Source: Pedobacter schmidteae (GTDB lineage Bacteria; Bacteroidota; Bacteroidia; Sphingobacteriales; Sphingobacteriaceae). Taken from it: 64,000 nt of DNA. Below the pieces are notes generated by a model. That model ran no database searches and was not told where the DNA came from. It saw only the letters and a program-made list of their open reading frames with translations. The stretch is taken from assembly GCF_900564155.1 (NCBI RefSeq), contig NZ_LS999839.1, positions 1,919,097-1,983,096 of the forward strand. The letters run 5' to 3'. This document shows, one piece after another, positions 9,214 through 17,666 of the stretch (position 1 is its first letter; each line of letters begins with the position of its first letter). The translations under genes and the position numbers were made by a program.

Positions 9214-10392
9214 ATGAAAATAACAGCTATAGAGACGTTTGTGTGCCACGCACGCATGAGGAACTGGATCTTCGTAAAGATAGTAACCGATCAGCCCGGA
9301 CTTTGGGGCTGGGGTGAAGCTACACTGGAATGGCATACCCGTAGTGTTGTGGGGGCTATTGAGGACTTATCGCAGCTGCTTATTGGCGAAGATCCGCGCA
9401 GAATAGAACATTTGTGGCAAATGATGTACCGCCAGCATTTCTGGCATGGTAACGGTATTGTGAGAGGCACTGCTATTAGTGGAATTGACATTGCTTTGTG
9501 GGATATTGCAGGCAAAATACATGGCGTGCCTACCCATGAACTGTGGGGAGGTCGCGTACGTGATTACATCAGGTTGTATTGTCATCTTGGCGGAGGTAAA
9601 ATGGAAGATTTTTACCAGACCCGGCCCGATGATGCCAATCGTTTTGGCGAATTGGCCAGGCAAGCGGTTGAGGACGGCTTTACGGCTTTCAAATCGATGG
9701 CTGTACCCGAAACTATGCCTTTGGAGGGATTAAAACCTATACATTATGCAGAGGCTTGTGTGAAATCTATGCGCGAAGCGGTAGGTAATGACATTGATAT
9801 TATGGTGGATTGCCATGCCCGCCCTAGTCCGCGTATGGGAATGCAGTTTGCAAAAGCGCTGGAGCCTTATGGGTTGTATTTTTTTGAAGAGCCTTGCTGG
9901 CCGGAAAGTATAGATGATATCGCTTTAATTCAAAGAGCTGTATCTACACCAATAGCCAGTGGCGAGCGGCTGGTTACCATCCATGCTTTCAGGGAATTGT
10001 TTGAAAAGAGGGCGGTTAGTGTAATTCAGCCGGATATTACGCATTGTGGTGGATTGAGTGAGGTAAGGCGTATTGCGGCTATGGCCGAGGCGTACCGGAT
10101 TTCGATTGCGCCTCATAATCCGCAGGGACCTGTAAGTACTGCTGCTTCTATTGAATTTGGTTTTGCAACCCCGGGGTATATTATTTGTGAGAGTGTGCAC
10201 AACGATGTGCCATGGCGCGTAGATGTGGTGAGTGAAGGGTTTACGGTGGAGAAGAAAGGCCGGGTTGTGCGTCCGAACACAAGACTTGGTTTGGGTATTG
10301 AAATCAATGAGGAAGAGGTGAAGAAGCACCCATTTGAGCAGGAAGTGTTGCAAAGAACATTTTATAAAGATGGTAGTGTTGGCGATTGGTAG
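9214..10392 (+). CDS. Enolase-superfamily sugar-acid dehydratase (galactonate dehydratase-like)
   Basis: A 392-residue member of the mandelate racemase/muconate lactonising group, close in layout to DgoD. It begins MKITAIETF, and the barrel carries metal ligands Asp199 (in VDCHAR), Glu225 (FFEEP) and Glu251 (GER). His201 of the D-x-H pair and His301 (APHNP) with Asp274 act as acid/base residues, as in galactonate and mannonate dehydratases. Such enzymes turn aldonates into 2-keto-3-deoxy acids. It starts right after the aminotransferase stop. Exact substrate is unknown; the superfamily and dehydratase chemistry are well supported. Confidence 0.9.
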   Translation: MKITAIETFVCHARMRNWIFVKIVTDQPGLWGWGEATLEWHTRSVVGAIEDLSQLLIGEDPRRIEHLWQMMYRQHFWHGNGIVRGTAISGIDIALWDIAGKIHGVPTHELWGGRVRDYIRLYCHLGGGKMEDFYQTRPDDANRFGELARQAVEDGFTAFKSMAVPETMPLEGLKPIHYAEACVKSMREAVGNDIDIMVDCHARPSPRMGMQFAKALEPYGLYFFEEPCWPESIDDIALIQRAVSTPIASGERLVTIHAFRELFEKRAVSVIQPDITHCGGLSEVRRIAAMAEAYRISIAPHNPQGPVSTAASIEFGFATPGYIICESVHNDVPWRVDVVSEGFTVEKKGRVVRPNTRLGLGIEINEEEVKKHPFEQEVLQRTFYKDGSVGDW

Positions 10393-10410
10393 ATCAAAAA
10401 AATAAGGCAA

Positions 10411-11184
10411 ATGGAAAAATTGTTTCAGGATAAGGTACTTGTCATCAGCGGAGGTCTGGGAGATATCGGGCAGGCCATCTGTCGTGAATTTGCAGGGCAG
10501 GGGGCAGCCATCGCCATTGGTGGTTTACAGGATGTGGCAGATGCGCAGGTATTTTTAGAAGAACTGAAGCAGTTGTGCAACGTGCCTTCGTATTATACAA
10601 AAGTGGATGTTGCCGATCCGGCAGCTGTTGACAGTTGGTTGCAGGAGGTGGAGTCTCATTTGGGTGTTCCCAGTCTGATCATTTCCAATGCGGCTACCGT
10701 AACCCAGGCGGCTATTCACCAGATGACACCCGAGGAATGGTCGCGGGAGCTGAGGGTGAACCTGGATGGTTCATTTTTCCTGACACAAAAAGCTACCAAA
10801 CGAATGGTGGAGGCGAACTTGCCGGGACACGTTATTTTTATCGGTAGCTGGGCGGCTGAGGCCGTGCATCCTAATCTTCCTGCTTATTGTGTTTCAAAGG
10901 CAGGGGTAAGGATGCTTTGCAGATGTATGGCACTTGAACTGGCTCCGCATCAGATTATGGTCAACGAAATTGCGCCCGGGTATGTTGAGGCTGGCTTAAG
11001 TGCCGAAATATGGGCCAAAAACCCAGGGCTGATTAATGAAGCGGCCAAAAAAGTTCCTGTTGGTAAAATTATGAGTGCTGCCGCTGTGGCGCAGCAGGTT
11101 GCTCATTTGTGTCACCCTGCCAATGAGCATATCACAGGCAGTACCCTGTTGATGGATGGCGGGCTTTCATTGCGCACTTTATGA
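10411..11184 (+). CDS. SDR-family oxidoreductase
   Basis: A 257-residue classical short-chain dehydrogenase. It has a glycine-rich cofactor loop (SGGLGDIG, residues 13-20), an SNAA motif in place of NNAG (about 92-95), catalytic Ser146, Tyr159 and Lys163 (YCVSK), and a C-terminal GSTLLMDGG. All catalytic residues are present, so it should oxidise or reduce a hydroxyl/carbonyl of a pathway intermediate with NAD(P). It lies 18 bp after the dehydratase gene and overlaps the next gene by four bases (ATGA), which indicates translational coupling. Confidence 0.92.
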   Translation: MEKLFQDKVLVISGGLGDIGQAICREFAGQGAAIAIGGLQDVADAQVFLEELKQLCNVPSYYTKVDVADPAAVDSWLQEVESHLGVPSLIISNAATVTQAAIHQMTPEEWSRELRVNLDGSFFLTQKATKRMVEANLPGHVIFIGSWAAEAVHPNLPAYCVSKAGVRMLCRCMALELAPHQIMVNEIAPGYVEAGLSAEIWAKNPGLINEAAKKVPVGKIMSAAAVAQQVAHLCHPANEHITGSTLLMDGGLSLRTL

Positions 11185-12542
11185 TCAGCGATAAATCATT
11201 TACCGGAATCATTGGGGTAGCACAGGAGGACATTACACCTCCGGTTGGTATTTATGCGCGCAGCTGGGGAGCCGCCTTGCAGGATGTTGCAGAAGGGGTT
11301 CACCGGCCATTAAAATTGACCTGTACTACATTTCAGCAAAGCAATGGGGATAAACCTATGGTCCTGATTTCAGCAGATATGGGCTGGTGGAAAAGTGCTG
11401 CAGATGAGCGGGAATTGCGAGGTGCCCTACTGGATGCTTTTCAGCTTCCTTCGTCGCATCTGATGTTTTGTTTGTCGCACACCCATGCCGGGCCTGCGCT
11501 GTTTTCTGAAGATGCTGTTAAGCCTGGTGGCGAATATATTATCCCTTATTTGAAGCTGATCCGGGAAAGGGCGATTGCCGCGGTTGACCAGGCATTAAAA
11601 AGTGCTGCTTTATCGACACTTTCCTGGCGTTATGGTAAATGCAGTCTGGCCACCAATCGTGATTTGCCGGATGTAAACAGCGACAGGTTATTGGTGGGAT
11701 TTAATCCGGATGAACCTGCAGATGATACTTTGCTGGTGGGCCGCATTGTGGACGCAACGGGAAAGATTACGGGTACAATTGTAAATTATGCCTGTCACCC
11801 AACTACATTGGCCTGGGATAACCAATTGATTTCTCCTGATTATGTAGGTGCAATGCGCGAAATGCTTGAGGAAAGTTATACTGCACCCTGTCTTTTTTTA
11901 CAAGGTGCTTCGGGCGAACTGGCGCCTGCAGAGCAATATTCGGGCGATTGCGGATTGGCCGATGCTTATGGTCGCCAGTTGGGGCATGCCGCTATGGCGG
12001 TATTGGAGTCGATGTATCCGGCAAATACGGGCCTCGCTTTAGCTGAGGTGGTGGAGTCGGGTGCGCCACTTGCGGTTTGGAAAAAACATGCCGTTCCACC
12101 GTCTACGGTATTGCGTGTTGAGCAGGTTGATATGGCTATGGTCTTAAAAAAACTGCCTTCATTGCAGGAGATTGAACGTCAATGGAGCGAGTGTGAAGAC
12201 CATGTGTTAAAAGAGCGGCTTTGGCGTATGCGGGGGATCCGCAAAACGGTAGGTGAGGGCGATGTGTCGGTGATGCCGCTTTGGGTATGGAGATTGGGAG
12301 GGGCTTGTATAGTGGGGCAGCCGAATGAGGCTTATTCTTATTTTCAACAAGAACTGCGTAAGCAACTGTATGCGTATCCTGTGGCTGTGATGAACATTGT
12401 GAACGGTTATGCCGGTTACTTACCACCGCAGGAACTATATGTAAAAAATATGTATGCCGTTTGGCAAACACCCTTTGCTGCGGGGGCGCTGGAGCAATTG
12501 ACTGCGACAGCTATTAGCATAGCAAAAAAAATGATGACCTAA
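11181..12542 (+). CDS. Neutral/alkaline ceramidase N-terminal-domain-like protein
   Basis: A 453-residue protein with the metal-site motifs of the neutral ceramidase fold: SHTHAGP (His100, His102) and NYACHPTTL (His206), plus LQGASGELAP where true ceramidases have a GDVSPN-type motif. It has no signal peptide and lacks the C-terminal immunoglobulin-like domain, so it should be cytoplasmic and is unlikely to act on ceramide. Family members of this short kind are common in sugar operons, probably as amide or ester hydrolases of unknown substrate. With an aminotransferase in the same operon, an N-acyl or amide substrate would make sense, but this is inference. Confidence 0.8.
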   Translation: MISDKSFTGIIGVAQEDITPPVGIYARSWGAALQDVAEGVHRPLKLTCTTFQQSNGDKPMVLISADMGWWKSAADERELRGALLDAFQLPSSHLMFCLSHTHAGPALFSEDAVKPGGEYIIPYLKLIRERAIAAVDQALKSAALSTLSWRYGKCSLATNRDLPDVNSDRLLVGFNPDEPADDTLLVGRIVDATGKITGTIVNYACHPTTLAWDNQLISPDYVGAMREMLEESYTAPCLFLQGASGELAPAEQYSGDCGLADAYGRQLGHAAMAVLESMYPANTGLALAEVVESGAPLAVWKKHAVPPSTVLRVEQVDMAMVLKKLPSLQEIERQWSECEDHVLKERLWRMRGIRKTVGEGDVSVMPLWVWRLGGACIVGQPNEAYSYFQQELRKQLYAYPVAVMNIVNGYAGYLPPQELYVKNMYAVWQTPFAAGALEQLTATAISIAKKMMT

Positions 12543-12555
12543 CCAAATAGTCTAC

Positions 12556-14127
12556 ATGAACTCAAATTTTACTGCCCTTGATGCTGCCGTTTTCGGTATT
12601 TATATTCTGGGTATTATTGCGCTTGGTATTTATGCTTCAAGAAAAGGCAGTAGTACAAAAAGAGATTATTTTTTGGCTGGCGATAAGTTGCCATGGTGGA
12701 TGGTTGGGGGGAGTATTATAGCTGCGAATATCAGCAGTCACCAACTGGTGGGTGTAATGGGAGTGGCTTATAGTAGGGGTTTTGTGGCTGTGGTGACCGA
12801 ATGGGGGGCGATATTGATTGGTTTTAACGCTTTGCTTTGGGTTTTTCTGCCTTTTTATCTGCGCAATGGCTTTTATACCATGCCCGAGTTTTTGCAGAAA
12901 CGCTTTGGTGAAGGTGCGCGTACCATTTATTCAGTACTGGTATTGCTGACTTATATTTTTGTTGAGATCAGTGCGGTACTTTACCTGGGGGCCTTATCGC
13001 TGCAGGCGCTTTTGGGTATTCCTATGATCAGTAGTGTGTTGATATTGGCCATTACTACCGGTATTTATACCATTGCCGGTGGATTGCGTGCGGTGATCTG
13101 GACAGAGATGGTGCAGTTGGCGGTGTTGATGTTGGGGATGTTTGCGCTTTCCTATACTACCATAGATGCTGCCGGTGGCTTTTCGGCGGTGCTGGAAACT
13201 ACTAAGGACTGGAAGCTGATGATGCCGGCAAGTGATCCCGATTTTCCATGGACCATGTATTTGGGGGGCTTGTTGTGTATCAGTATTTTTTATAATGCTA
13301 CCAATCAGTTTATTGTGCAGCGTACGTTGGCGGCCAAAAATGAATGGCACGCCCGTATGGGGATCATCTTTGGTGATTATCTGAAATTTTTACTTCCTTT
13401 ATTGATTATTTTTCCTGCCCTGGTTGCTGCAAAATTGTTTCCGCATCTGGATAAACCGGATCTGCTGTTTGCTACTTTGGTGGAGAATTTGTTGCCATCC
13501 GGATTGGTAGGGTTGGTAATGGCTGGCTTGATTGCTGCGGTCATGTCGCACCTTTCGGGTGCTATAAATTCCTGCACTACCATTTTAACTATGGATGTTT
13601 ATTTGCCCTATATCCGGCCTCAGTCGACAGAAAAACAATCTGTAAGATTTGGAAAGGTGACGGGGGTGGTGATCATTACATTGGGTATTATATGTACCGC
13701 CTTGCTTACACAATATTCGCATAAACCTATTTTTATTTATTTGATGAATGCTTACGGCTATTTTACACCGGGTATTGCCACTATGTTTTTGCTGGGGATT
13801 TTGTGGAAACGTACTACGCATGCAGGGGCATTGGTGGCCGGGCTGTTGACTATTCCGTTGTCTTTGGCTATTGAGTATGGGTTCCCTGGAATGCCGTTTT
13901 TTAACCGTACGGGTATTGTTTTTTGGTCCTGCATGGTGTGCTGTGTATTGGTTAGTCTGCTTACCAAACCGAAGCCTGCGGCAGAACTTACAGGGTTGAT
14001 CTGGACGCGTGATAGCCTTTCTTTGCCTCTTGCAGAACGTGCGCAACAACGCGGCTGGCGTAATCCTTTTATCTGGTGGGCAATTGTAACCGTAATGGTG
14101 CTCTATTTCTACATCAAATACGCGTAG
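12556..14127 (+). CDS. Sodium:solute symporter (SSS family)
   Basis: A 523-residue inner-membrane protein with about 13 hydrophobic helices. N-terminal features such as RDYFLAGDKLPWWMVGGS and AANISSHQLVGVMG are typical of the SGLT/SSS group. These carriers couple sodium entry to uptake of sugars, sugar acids or amino acids. It is the last gene of the operon, 13 bp after the ceramidase-like gene, and is the likely inner-membrane uptake route for the compound handled by the locus. Confidence 0.92.
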   Translation: MNSNFTALDAAVFGIYILGIIALGIYASRKGSSTKRDYFLAGDKLPWWMVGGSIIAANISSHQLVGVMGVAYSRGFVAVVTEWGAILIGFNALLWVFLPFYLRNGFYTMPEFLQKRFGEGARTIYSVLVLLTYIFVEISAVLYLGALSLQALLGIPMISSVLILAITTGIYTIAGGLRAVIWTEMVQLAVLMLGMFALSYTTIDAAGGFSAVLETTKDWKLMMPASDPDFPWTMYLGGLLCISIFYNATNQFIVQRTLAAKNEWHARMGIIFGDYLKFLLPLLIIFPALVAAKLFPHLDKPDLLFATLVENLLPSGLVGLVMAGLIAAVMSHLSGAINSCTTILTMDVYLPYIRPQSTEKQSVRFGKVTGVVIITLGIICTALLTQYSHKPIFIYLMNAYGYFTPGIATMFLLGILWKRTTHAGALVAGLLTIPLSLAIEYGFPGMPFFNRTGIVFWSCMVCCVLVSLLTKPKPAAELTGLIWTRDSLSLPLAERAQQRGWRNPFIWWAIVTVMVLYFYIKYA

Positions 14128-14231
14128 TTTTTATCGCTCAATTAATTAATCCTTTTATTTACAGTGTTTAAGGGTTTACTGTTTTTGTTTGCCAGGTTTA
14201 TAGGCGGGCACAAATATATTTTTCGACATTC

Positions 14232-14270
14232 TTTTTTGTATACAAAAAAATTATATATTTGTATACATAT
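14232..14270 (+). promoter_or_regulatory. Double GntR operator over the Nramp-operon promoter (box D)
   Basis: A long palindrome TTTTTTGTATACAAAAAA (14232-14249) and TTTGTATACATA (core 14260-14267) have centres 23 bp apart. TATATTTG (14254-14261) is the -7 element; the -33 element is either TTTG at 14235 (15 nt spacing) or less clear. The site is nearly the same as boxes A and C and ties this operon to the same repressor. Confidence 0.8.
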
Positions 14271-14343
14271 GTTTTGAGAACTTTAAATGTCTGTTGTCAA
14301 AACAGGTAGCCAAATAATCTAAATATTACCAAAAACCGGGTTG

Positions 14344-15546
14344 ATGAAAAATTTAAAAAAATGGTTGGTTTCCATAGGGCCTGGAATTGTGACTGCAGCT
14401 ATTGTATTTGGGCCAAGTAAAATTACAATTACCTCAAAAATGGGGGCTATGTATGGTTATAGCTTGTTGTGGGTAGCAGTTGTGGCTGTTTTTTTTATGA
14501 TTGTATTTACTTCCATCAGCTCACGGATTGGCCTGGCCAGTGATGTTTCGTTGTTAAGTACTATCCGCAACCATTACGGCAAATGGGTTTCCATATGTAT
14601 GGGGATTGGCATTTTTCTGGTAGCTGCGTCTTTTCAGGCAGGAAACTCTATTGGCGTTGGTATTGCTGTAGGCGAGGCTACCGGTACACCGCCTGCACGT
14701 TGGATTATCCTTTTTAATGCCATTGCCATCGGGCTACTGTTTTTTCGAAATTTTTATAAAACCCTCGAAAGATTGGTGATTACCATTGTAACCTTAATGC
14801 TCTTTTCGTTTTTAACCACCATGTTTTTGTCTAAGCCCGATGTTACGGGGATTGTAAAAGGCTTTGTTCCTTCCATTCCGGTAGGTTCGGGGGGCTTGCT
14901 CATTGCTTTTTTTGCTTCCTGTTTTTCTATTGTGGGGGCCTTTTATCAGTCTTATTTAATTCAGGCACGCAAAAAAATCAGTCCCGATCTGGTATTGGAT
15001 AACAGTAAGGGGCTGGCAGGAATGATTATTTTAGGGGTGATGAGCTCGGTGCTGATGATATGTGGTGCAGCGGTATTGCACGAGCAGGGAATTCCTGTAA
15101 ACAAGGCCTCGGATATGGCCAGGGCATTGGAGCCATTATTTGGTCATAATGCTGCGCTGTTGTTTTTGATTGGCTTGTTTGGTTCTTCATTCTCCTCGTT
15201 GGTGGGTAACGCAACTATTGGTGGTTCGCTACTTTCTGATGGTTTTGGCTATGGAAGTCAGCTCGACTCAAAGGTAGTAAAAGCACTCATAGCGCTGGTA
15301 ATGATAATAGGCGCTTCCATTGCCATCGGGTATGAAAAGCCGCCGTTGGAGCTGATCATTTTTGCACAGAGTGTAACCATATTTCTAGTGCCCTTTATTG
15401 GAGCGGCCATGTATATGCTGGCCAATAAACGCAGTTTAATGGGGGGCTATGTCAATACGCCGTTTATGCGCTATGCCGGATTTACGGGTATTTTGCTGCT
15501 GGTTCTTCTGGCGATATATAATTTTAATGAACTGTTTTTAAAATAA
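14344..15546 (+). CDS. Nramp-superfamily carrier lacking metal-ligand motifs
   Basis: A 400-residue, 11-helix membrane protein that aligns along its length with MntH/Nramp proteins. A TTG just upstream (14341) is in frame, but ATG at 14344 is preferred. Helix 1 has GPSK (residues 23-26) where Nramp has the metal-binding DPGN. Helix 6 has SIV (195-197) before GAFYQSYLIQ, where Nramp has MPH before NxYLHSxLVQ. All main metal ligands are therefore replaced. It heads an operon with an aldolase and sugar dehydrogenase under the GntR operator. I infer it carries an organic substrate, perhaps a sugar acid, and not manganese or iron. Confidence 0.85.
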   Translation: MKNLKKWLVSIGPGIVTAAIVFGPSKITITSKMGAMYGYSLLWVAVVAVFFMIVFTSISSRIGLASDVSLLSTIRNHYGKWVSICMGIGIFLVAASFQAGNSIGVGIAVGEATGTPPARWIILFNAIAIGLLFFRNFYKTLERLVITIVTLMLFSFLTTMFLSKPDVTGIVKGFVPSIPVGSGGLLIAFFASCFSIVGAFYQSYLIQARKKISPDLVLDNSKGLAGMIILGVMSSVLMICGAAVLHEQGIPVNKASDMARALEPLFGHNAALLFLIGLFGSSFSSLVGNATIGGSLLSDGFGYGSQLDSKVVKALIALVMIIGASIAIGYEKPPLELIIFAQSVTIFLVPFIGAAMYMLANKRSLMGGYVNTPFMRYAGFTGILLLVLLAIYNFNELFLK

Positions 15547-15574
15547 TGGAATAACGAACATAAAAACACACAAT

Positions 15575-16591
15575 ATGAGTAATTTAACCCTGTTAGAACA
15601 AGAGATCTTAAAACCTTCAGAAGCGTTGGTTGAAGATGTGAGCCGTATAAAAGGCGACATTATGCTATTGGGCGTTGCTGGTAAAATGGGCCCTTCAATG
15701 GCTCGTGTAGCTCGTCAGGCGGTTGATATTGCAGGAACCGGTCAACGCATTATTGGGGTCTCCCGCTTTTCAGACCCTGCATCCCGTGCTGCGCTCGAAG
15801 CTTCGGGTGTGGAGACTATTGCTGCCGATTTGTTGAATGAGGCAGAATTGGCTGCACTTCCGGATGCTCCCAATGTGATCTATCTTGCAGGGCATAAATT
15901 TGGTACCACAGGTAAAGAGGCTTTTACCTGGGCCATGAATGCTTATCTTCCTGGCCGTGTGGCCGAAAAATACCGCAATTCCAATATCGTTGCATTTTCT
16001 TCAGGGAATGTATTGCCGTTTGTGCCGGTTACCTCAGGAGGGGTGTCTGAGGAAACCAGTCCCGAGCCTATAGGCGAGTATGCGCAGTCCTGCCTGGGGC
16101 GCGAAAGGATATTTGAATATTTTTCGCAAAAAAATGATACCCCAATGCTGATCTACCGGTTAAACTATGCGGTTGATTTCCGCTACGGGGTGTTGGTAGA
16201 AATTGCGAAGTCAGTTTTGAGCGGAAAAGCCATCGACCTGCGTACCGAAAACGTAAATGTCATCTGGCAGGGTGATGCCAACGAAGTTGCCATCCGATCT
16301 TTGCTGCATTGCGAATCGCCTGCAAAAATACTAAATGTTACCGGCCCGGAAACCCTGTCCATTAAATGGGCAGCCCACCAGTTTGGAACTATTTTTGGTA
16401 AAGAGCCAAGTTTTGTAAATGAAAGCGCAGGTACTGCTTTATTAAACAATGCTTCCGAATGTCATCGTTTATTTGGTTATCCTAAAGTTACGGTTCGGGA
16501 AATTATTGAGCTTACGGCTACCTGGATGCAGGAGGGGGGAGAAGCATTGAACAAACCAACACATTTTCAGGAAAGATCAGGTAAATTTTAA
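15575..16591 (+). CDS. NAD(P)-dependent epimerase/dehydratase-like protein
   Basis: A 338-residue extended-SDR protein. The nucleotide loop GVAGKMGPSM (about 33-42) and the FSSGNVLPF stretch with the active-site serine region (about 141-149) are visible. Tyr169 sits in the place of the catalytic Tyr, but the Lys four residues on is Cys173 (YAQSCLGRE), so the YxxxK pair is broken. Either another residue replaces the lysine or the protein acts differently. It is 28 bp after the Nramp-like gene and 3 bp before the aldolase-like gene, so the three are cotranscribed and probably work on one intermediate. Confidence 0.82.
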   Translation: MSNLTLLEQEILKPSEALVEDVSRIKGDIMLLGVAGKMGPSMARVARQAVDIAGTGQRIIGVSRFSDPASRAALEASGVETIAADLLNEAELAALPDAPNVIYLAGHKFGTTGKEAFTWAMNAYLPGRVAEKYRNSNIVAFSSGNVLPFVPVTSGGVSEETSPEPIGEYAQSCLGRERIFEYFSQKNDTPMLIYRLNYAVDFRYGVLVEIAKSVLSGKAIDLRTENVNVIWQGDANEVAIRSLLHCESPAKILNVTGPETLSIKWAAHQFGTIFGKEPSFVNESAGTALLNNASECHRLFGYPKVTVREIIELTATWMQEGGEALNKPTHFQERSGKF

Positions 16592-16594
16592 GTT

Positions 16595-17656
16595 ATGGCA
16601 GCACAATTATTATCCACACAAAAGCAGGCTATTCTGAGGCAAGGAACGGTTATTCCTGCTCATCCGCTGGCACTTAATTCAAGCCGGGAATTGAATGAAG
16701 ATTACCAGCGTCAGCTTACCCGCTATTACCTGGCATCGGGTGCGGGTGGGGTAGCTGTTGGGGTACACAGCACACAGTTTGCTATTCGCAATCCGCAGGT
16801 TAACCTCTACGAAAGGGTACTTGCGCTGGCTGCCGAGGAAATTGCTAAATCGGGTGCTCAGGATCGTTTTATCAGTGTTGCGGGTATTTGCGGTGATACC
16901 GATCAGGCCATTCGCGAGGCAAAACTTAGCCTGAGTTATGGTTATGACCTGGGTTTGCTGAGCATGGGTGGCTTGCAGGATAAAACAGAGGAGGAGATAC
17001 TGGACCGGACCAGGGCGGTGGCTGCTATAATGCCGGTATTTGGGTTTTATTTGCAGCCTAGTGTAGGTGGGCGTATCTTTTCTTATGATTTCTGGCTTCA
17101 GTTTGCCGATATTGAAAATGTACTGGCCATTAAAGCGGCGCCATTTAACCGTTATCAAACGCTGGATATGGTGCGGGCGGTGTGCCATTCTAAAAGAAAT
17201 AAAGAGATTACCCTTTATACCGGTAATGATGACAATATTGTAGCCGATTTGCTGACGACTTATCGGTTTGAGATTGATGGAGAAACTGTTAGCAAAAGAT
17301 TTGAAGGAGGTTTGTTGGGGCATTGGGCGGTATGGACGGAGGCTGCGGTAAGGCTTTTTGTCGAAATTAAGCAATGTCGTGATGCGGGATATGAGGGTGT
17401 AGCTAATTTCCTGGCCAAGGGCGTGGCGGTAACCGATATGAACGCTGCTATTTTTGATCCTTCGCACGGTTTTCATGGTTGTATCCCTGGAATTCACGAA
17501 GTATTGAGAAGGCAGGGCCTGATGGAGGGTATCTGGTGTCTGGATCCACATGAGGATTTGTCGCCGGGACAAGCCGATGAGATTAGTCGGGTATGCAAGG
17601 CTTATCCCGAGCTTATAGATGACGATTTTGTGAGGTCTTTTCTCGCAAAAAACTAA
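16595..17656 (+). CDS. DHDPS/KDG-aldolase family lyase
   Basis: A 353-residue class I aldolase-type barrel. Lys180 (LAIKAAPFNRY) is the likely Schiff-base lysine and Tyr152 (FGFYLQPSVGG) the partner tyrosine. It is longer than DHDPS (about 290) because of an extended C-terminal part. With an acid-sugar dehydratase under the same regulator, cleavage or dehydration of a 2-keto-3-deoxy acid is the simplest role, not lysine synthesis. The usual GxxGE motif near residue 50 is altered (GAGGVAVG), which supports a different substrate. Confidence 0.85.
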   Translation: MAAQLLSTQKQAILRQGTVIPAHPLALNSSRELNEDYQRQLTRYYLASGAGGVAVGVHSTQFAIRNPQVNLYERVLALAAEEIAKSGAQDRFISVAGICGDTDQAIREAKLSLSYGYDLGLLSMGGLQDKTEEEILDRTRAVAAIMPVFGFYLQPSVGGRIFSYDFWLQFADIENVLAIKAAPFNRYQTLDMVRAVCHSKRNKEITLYTGNDDNIVADLLTTYRFEIDGETVSKRFEGGLLGHWAVWTEAAVRLFVEIKQCRDAGYEGVANFLAKGVAVTDMNAAIFDPSHGFHGCIPGIHEVLRRQGLMEGIWCLDPHEDLSPGQADEISRVCKAYPELIDDDFVRSFLAKN

Positions 17657-17666
17657 TAACTGTTTC

